NCBI GenBank assembly: GCA_039881145.1
Contig: JAYKKI010000008.1
Coordinates: 36,417,001 to 36,481,000 of the forward strand
Source of the DNA: Druceiella hillmani
Lineage: Eukaryota > Arthropoda > Insecta > Lepidoptera > Hepialidae
Length of the DNA stretch: 64,000 nucleotides
Reading direction: 5' to 3'
Shown here: positions 59,205 through 64,000 of the stretch, piece after piece
Numbering within the stretch: position 1 is the stretch's first letter
Layout: each line of letters opens with the position of its first letter
Translations under genes and position numbers: made by a program
The notes under the pieces: generated by a model
Database searches by the model: none
What the model was told of the DNA's origin: nothing
Seen by the model: the letters and a program-made list of their open reading frames with translations, nothing else

Positions 59205-61000
59205 ATTGAGAAAAATGTAATTATGATTATTTTCTACAAAATTAACGTCAAATATATTCAAGAATTACTTCTGCTAAATTATTAAAATATATTTTAATTA
59301 TTTATATGCACATCAAATTTGGGAAATAAGTATATAAATGTTCAACGAAACTAGAGTAATTACTTGTAAAACTGTATAAATTGTCGTCTTATCAGGTGTT
59401 ATTTTTCAGAAATAAGATAATTATATAAACCTCGGTATAAATCAAAATTAATAATATAAAATATAAAGTTCCATACATTATGTACAATTAAGATTAACTC
59501 AATTTTATGCAAAATATATTACTATTAAATACCACAAAAATAAATTTTTGTTGTTTTTACTATTTCCAGTATTATATAAGTTTATGCAAATAGAATTCAA
59601 TTCCATTAGCATGGAATTCTATTATATTTTCCAATGTTTACAAGAAATTTGTAACAGGTTGGGCAATTGTAACAGGCGGTTGTTAAACTGTAACATAAAT
59701 TATTTAATAATAATTATAATAATTATTGTCAATGAGGAAAGCAAAAGAGATTTCTCCTAATGAACTCATGTTTTTCCTAACTCGCTCTTTATTCACAAAC
59801 AAAATAATTAAATCTACCCTTAATTATTATTACTAAATATAAATCTGTATTCAGCTAAAACTAAATAAAACAAATGATAATAGGGTACTTGCTAATTTTC
59901 CGAACTCCTATTGTAGAAACGACAGTTCCACAGCCGTTTGAATCCATAATTTAGATTACAATTGGATTTCAGAGTTTTTCCATCCCTCAACCCATTTCTT
60001 TTCATATGATAATGCGCTTTATTTGGGTTTCTCATCTCGAGTTTTCTATTGTGGCCGCAGCTGTTATTCGATTTATTCAAATAATATTTTGCCAGGAAAT
60101 ACGTGCAAGAAACTAGTGCTGTTGCATGTCCATAATAAAATGTTTTTGTATTTCAGTGTCAATGAATATTTTCTGATTCCGTGATATTAGCAGGTTGTTG
60201 GATGCTCAAAACGATTATATTGAATAATATGTTACATACAAAATCTGTCTTGCGCACCACGGCGATTTCGTATCACGGATATTATACATTTGTTACAGTA
60301 TGTATCAAGATCCGTATGCTGGTAATTATTATTCAATTAATGAGTCTAATAATATATTCGTATTACAAATATATTTTAATTATATAAAATTTAGAAGAAA
60401 AATTAAACGAAATGAAACAAAAGGCATTTATATATTTATTTAGGTTTTCCTGGGGAAAAGTCTTTATTTTTTTGGTATTGATATTATTAAATGAATAATA
60501 ACAAACTTTCTGAATTATCTTATTTCTCGCTTCACTTTATTGTTTTTATCAAAGATCTTAAAATCTGGTTCTTATCTATTTCCTCGTCAATATTTATTTA
60601 TTACTTTCAGTTCACCAAAAATTATATTTTATAAGTTTTCATTTTATTCGAGTTTCAAATACAAAGCTTATCACAATTTTCCTCTATATGATTATTAATT
60701 GTAGTAATGAGATCATCTGGTGTATTGCATTGAATACTGATAAGTAGTTAAATAAATAAATAAACACCGACTAAGTGAAGTAATTTTTCAAAATTAATTC
60801 TTATCGTCTCAAGGTATAATTTAAAATACTGATAGTTGTGATTAAACAAGAACGGTATACTACAAATTATCTTAAATGATATTACTTTAATGAATTCTAC
60901 AACAAAATAAGTAATAAGTGTACCTTAAATTATTAACTCAATTTTTACCCGTTATTTTACAAATTTACGAAACTAAAGCAATCTTTAAAAAATGTAGTAA
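59205..61000. other. AT-rich non-coding DNA
   Basis: Nothing supportable. Short open frames at 59548-59760 and 60181-60387 have no family resemblance. Confidence 0.5.
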
Positions 61001-61107
61001 CTTAAACATTTTTGTTACAGCAGGCTGTAATATTTTTATTAATTACTACTTAAAAAATATAGTAACTAATAAAAATATTATAGCCTGCTGTAATAAAAAG
61101 GTTTAAG
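61001..61107. repeat. Long imperfect hairpin
   Basis: Arms of about 48 bp (61001-61049 and 61060-61107) share ttacagcaggct and aatatttttatta and their complements, with about 10 bp between. It is probably a foldback element. The open frame through it is a by-product. Confidence 0.85.
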
Positions 61108-61130
61108 TCAGTTTTAAATTGTAAGTTTTT

Positions 61131-61172
61131 ATTCTTGTTATACATTAAATTAATTTCATGTATAACAAGAAT
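61131..61172. repeat. Perfect 15-bp-arm hairpin
   Basis: attcttgttatacat (61131-61145) and its complement (61158-61172), 12-bp loop, only 23 bp downstream of the larger hairpin. Confidence 0.9.
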
Positions 61173-61282
61173 AGTCTTAAACGCCAGAACAAAAGTTAAT
61201 CCTAAAGGTCGTAACTCTATACACAGAGTGCCATAGCGTCAAACTTTTATATGTCTAGTTTACACAAACAATATCTGAGTTA

Positions 61283-61440
61283 CACAACGACGTGTCGTTG
61301 CTACTTTAAACGATCTCCCTGTTATTTGGTATTTGTCTGTTCAAAGGAAACGAAATTTATAACTTGTTTGACGTTAAAGGATTTGATACGGGCCGGACAT
61401 CAAATTTAAATTAGCTGAATTTGTGTCTTAGTTTGCTATA
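61283..61440 (+). repeat. Unidentified repeat shared with 13.8 kb
   Basis: cgttgctacttt, a central gap, then tttgacgttaaaggatttgat aligns with cgttgctacttt and gactgatgtaaaaggatttg at 13797-13945. No common reading frame survives, so it is more likely a dispersed repeat than an exon. Confidence 0.5.
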
Positions 61441-62173
61441 GACGTTTCGATGTTATGTTCACTATTGGGCAATTTTGATAACTGATTATTATTTACGTAC
61501 GTTTTTGTATTATGTGCCGATTGAATAAAACATTATTATTCATAAATTTTTTTTATTTTATTACATTCTTTAAGCGAGATTTAATTTATCAGCAAGTAGT
61601 ATTAAGGTTGTTTCGAATGTTTTAGATTTACATTTTCATATTTTTTTGCTCATTGTCTCTCTGAAAACTCTTAAAAGTAAGTTGAATGAAACTACGTCGA
61701 GCGAAAAAAATCTTATAATTTCTTTAGATTAACACAGCTGCTGCTAAAAACTCGTCATAGTTTTATTTTGGTAAATAACTATTTAAAACGTTTCTTCATT
61801 AAAAATTTTGCTATTAAATATTTTCTTATTTACCAAAAATATATACGTTTTTTCTGAAATATTCCCCCCTTGCAATAAATGTCTTATAATTAAATCAGTA
61901 TTAATACTCCGTGCGGGTCAGATCAAAATACACGAGTTCTTACGTCACAATAATATACTGTGCACACTTTAGGGGTTAAGTCACATTTTTTATTGATTGT
62001 CTACTTTTATTTAATCGTAATTAATTATTTTTGGTCTATTTCTTTTTTTTTATTTGAATGCAACATTTCATGCTATTGGATGTCGAAATAAAAATTGTAT
62101 GTCCGATTTTATGACATTTCGATTTTTTTAAATCTAGCCTATAGTAAGCCTGTGTCATTCTATGAAATTGGTT

Positions 62174-62730
62174 GAGTAGTTCTTGAGTTACGATTAAACA
62201 TACATACATACTTGTATACATACACACATACACACACACACACACATAAACACACATATTTAAATATATATCCTTTTAAGGTACAAATAAGCGTAGAAAA
62301 CCAAAACATTTAAGTTCGTACAATTTAAAAACTACTAGGAAATTTTATTAATTTGCAAAATGATTATTTGGAAAAAACCTTTTTCTCAAAATTATCTAAT
62401 TAATTTTTTAAAGACATAATGTACTTATTAATTGATCCAATAATAAAAATCAGTGTTTTTATGCACAAAACTTCTTCCATGTAGACAAGTATAAAACATA
62501 GACATATAGGTTAAATTACAAATATTACTTTCTTAAATTTGCCATTGATTTTATTCGTCAAAAATAAATAAACTATTTGTCGATTGAGTAGTCCTTGAGT
62601 TACGATTAAACATACATACATACATACATATTTGTACACACACAGACACACACACACACACACACATTTAGATATATATCCTTTTAAGGTGCAGATAAAC
62701 GTAGAAAACCAAAACATTTAAGCTCGTACG
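62174..62730 (+). repeat. Two direct copies of a 150-bp CA-containing unit, 412 bp apart
   Basis: 62174-62322 and 62586-62730 both run from gagtagt.cttgagttacg through a tacatacata / cacacaca microsatellite to tatatatccttttaaggt and gtagaaaaccaaaacattta. The DNA between them is not duplicated. The opening resembles the end of common insect dispersed repeats. Confidence 0.85.
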
Positions 62731-63173
62731 TAAGTTACATGCTTTTTTCAGAATTGAAAATTATTTTAAAATATTTACATATTTTGGTTATTAAGAAAAA
62801 GTATGCGAGTTTCAATGAAATTTTCATAATTTATCTTTCTCTGTGACGAAATATTTACTTTGAAAATAATATCTCTAATATTATAGGCTAAATACGAAAC
62901 GGCGGAAGGATTAGTAGTATTGCTATAAATTTTATTGATGACGATTGCGAATATTCATCTCTATAAAATCGAACAACAGAATTGTCGTCAAATTTTTTGG
63001 GATGCATCTCAAATTGCTCGTATTATTGAAAAATCCAAAAACGTGAAATTTCTGCATTTTCGATCGGAAAAGTTTGATGAGATTAAAATCTAACTGCAGT
63101 AAACAGTAATAAGTAGGTATTTTTTTAATTTCTGCAAGTATGGAATTATAACTAAGGGAAACTTTGACAATAA

Positions 63174-63178
<5 letters not shown>

Positions 63179-63214
<36 letters not shown>
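63179..63214. repeat. (TA)n microsatellite followed by CA-rich run
   Basis: About 17 TA units, then acttgcacataaacacacac. Open frames across it are repeat artefacts. Confidence 0.95.
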
Positions 63215-63216
<2 letters not shown>

Positions 63217-64000
63217 TTGCACATAAACACACACACAAACATCAGAAATTGATTATGATGTCATTCCAAATACCAGTCATTTTAGTGGTTAAATCGAATT
63301 GTTGTAAAACTCGTCGCTCTTTCTTTTTGATTAACTACGTATATCTATATTGTGTACGTATGAATTTATTTCAACAATTGCACATACGAATTTCGTCAAA
63401 CAATTTACTGGTGCTATTCAGACGACTGTTATTGTGTGCGTACATTAAATATGATTGTTTTTATATCTGTTGGAATGGGTCTTTTGTTTGCTAATTAGCC
63501 AATTCCGAATGTATTGTTAAATAACAAATGAGCGACATTAGAATTTTTTACCTGAATAAAAACAAAAACGTGATATCGAGTCGTCATTACCGAGATGGTT
63601 CCCTAAAATTCTTAACATCTACAGCTCTCAGATTGCAATTTTCCGCTATACAATGTGGACGTATTCTTATGTTACGTATTGTGAAAACGGTATGTGAAAG
63701 GAAATAAAGGCAAAATCGCGGTATTGAAGTATAAAGTGAATAAATTGGAAAACAATCAAGATATTCTGTTATTATAATTAAATACAAAATAGCAATTGCC
63801 CCTAGATATGGAAGCTTACATTTATAAATACCAAATAATATTGATTGTCTTACTCACGGACACAAAACGATAGAGAGTACGAAATGATCTATTTTGTGTG
63901 GTATGTGTTTCCATTGAAAATAATAACGCAAATAATACAATATTTAAACATAATCGCAAAGCCTGGTGCAGTTTTTAAAAAATATTTTTTCCTAGCAAAC
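63215..64000. other. AT-rich non-coding DNA
   Basis: No gene recognised to the end of the window. Confidence 0.5.

Overview
This window looks like AT-rich, gene-poor nuclear DNA from an arthropod, most likely an insect. It is dominated by (TA)n microsatellites and decayed transposable elements of insect type: pogo/Tigger, mariner, RTE-like and CR1/Jockey-like LINEs, Copia, Ty3/gypsy, a Penelope-like element, tRNA-derived SINE remnants, and two dispersed repeat types that I associate from memory with insect genomes. There is no bacterial architecture and no intact host gene that I can recognise. Species or order cannot be fixed from the sequence alone.

Layout. 1-15 kb: AT-rich non-coding DNA with one small GC-rich spot (330-450), a cluster of tRNA-like SINE remnants (3.65-4.65 kb), an RTE-type LINE fossil (4.9-5.57 kb, minus) and a Copia reverse-transcriptase fossil (11.07-11.83 kb, minus). 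15.0-31.8 kb and 34.8-47.4 kb: two diverged, directly repeated copies of one large block (units A and B), which keep the same order of landmarks over more than 12 kb and differ by insertions. Unit A alone carries a LINE 3' end followed by a 138-bp tandem array (17.9-19.13 kb) and a stretch with a pogo transposase fossil (24.5-28.6 kb). Unit B alone carries a 251-bp insertion with an empty site in A, and an inverted-repeat-bounded segment at 36.4-37.7 kb. Between the units lie a broken Penelope-like element (32.7-34.35 kb, plus) and the front half of a mariner transposase (34.4-34.84 kb, minus).

47.4-64 kb: a degraded member of a multicopy arthropod transposon-derived protein family (48.4-49.74 kb, minus); several copies of a palindromic MITE-like element; and the best-preserved element of the window, a Ty3/gypsy LTR retrotransposon (53842-58020, minus) with two 358-bp LTRs that are almost identical. 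It keeps reverse transcriptase, RNase H and integrase. It has no recognisable gag, shows Ser-Ser-Gly where the protease Asp-Thr-Gly is expected, and has an in-frame stop inside integrase. The last 6 kb hold hairpins and CA/TA microsatellites.

How parts relate: nothing here forms a pathway. The most unusual structure is the old block duplication, inside which a few short open reading frames stay open in several copies although nearly all substitutions between copies change the amino acid. These, plus one terminal-exon-like reading frame at 17193-17338, are the only hints of an unknown host gene family, and the evidence is modest.
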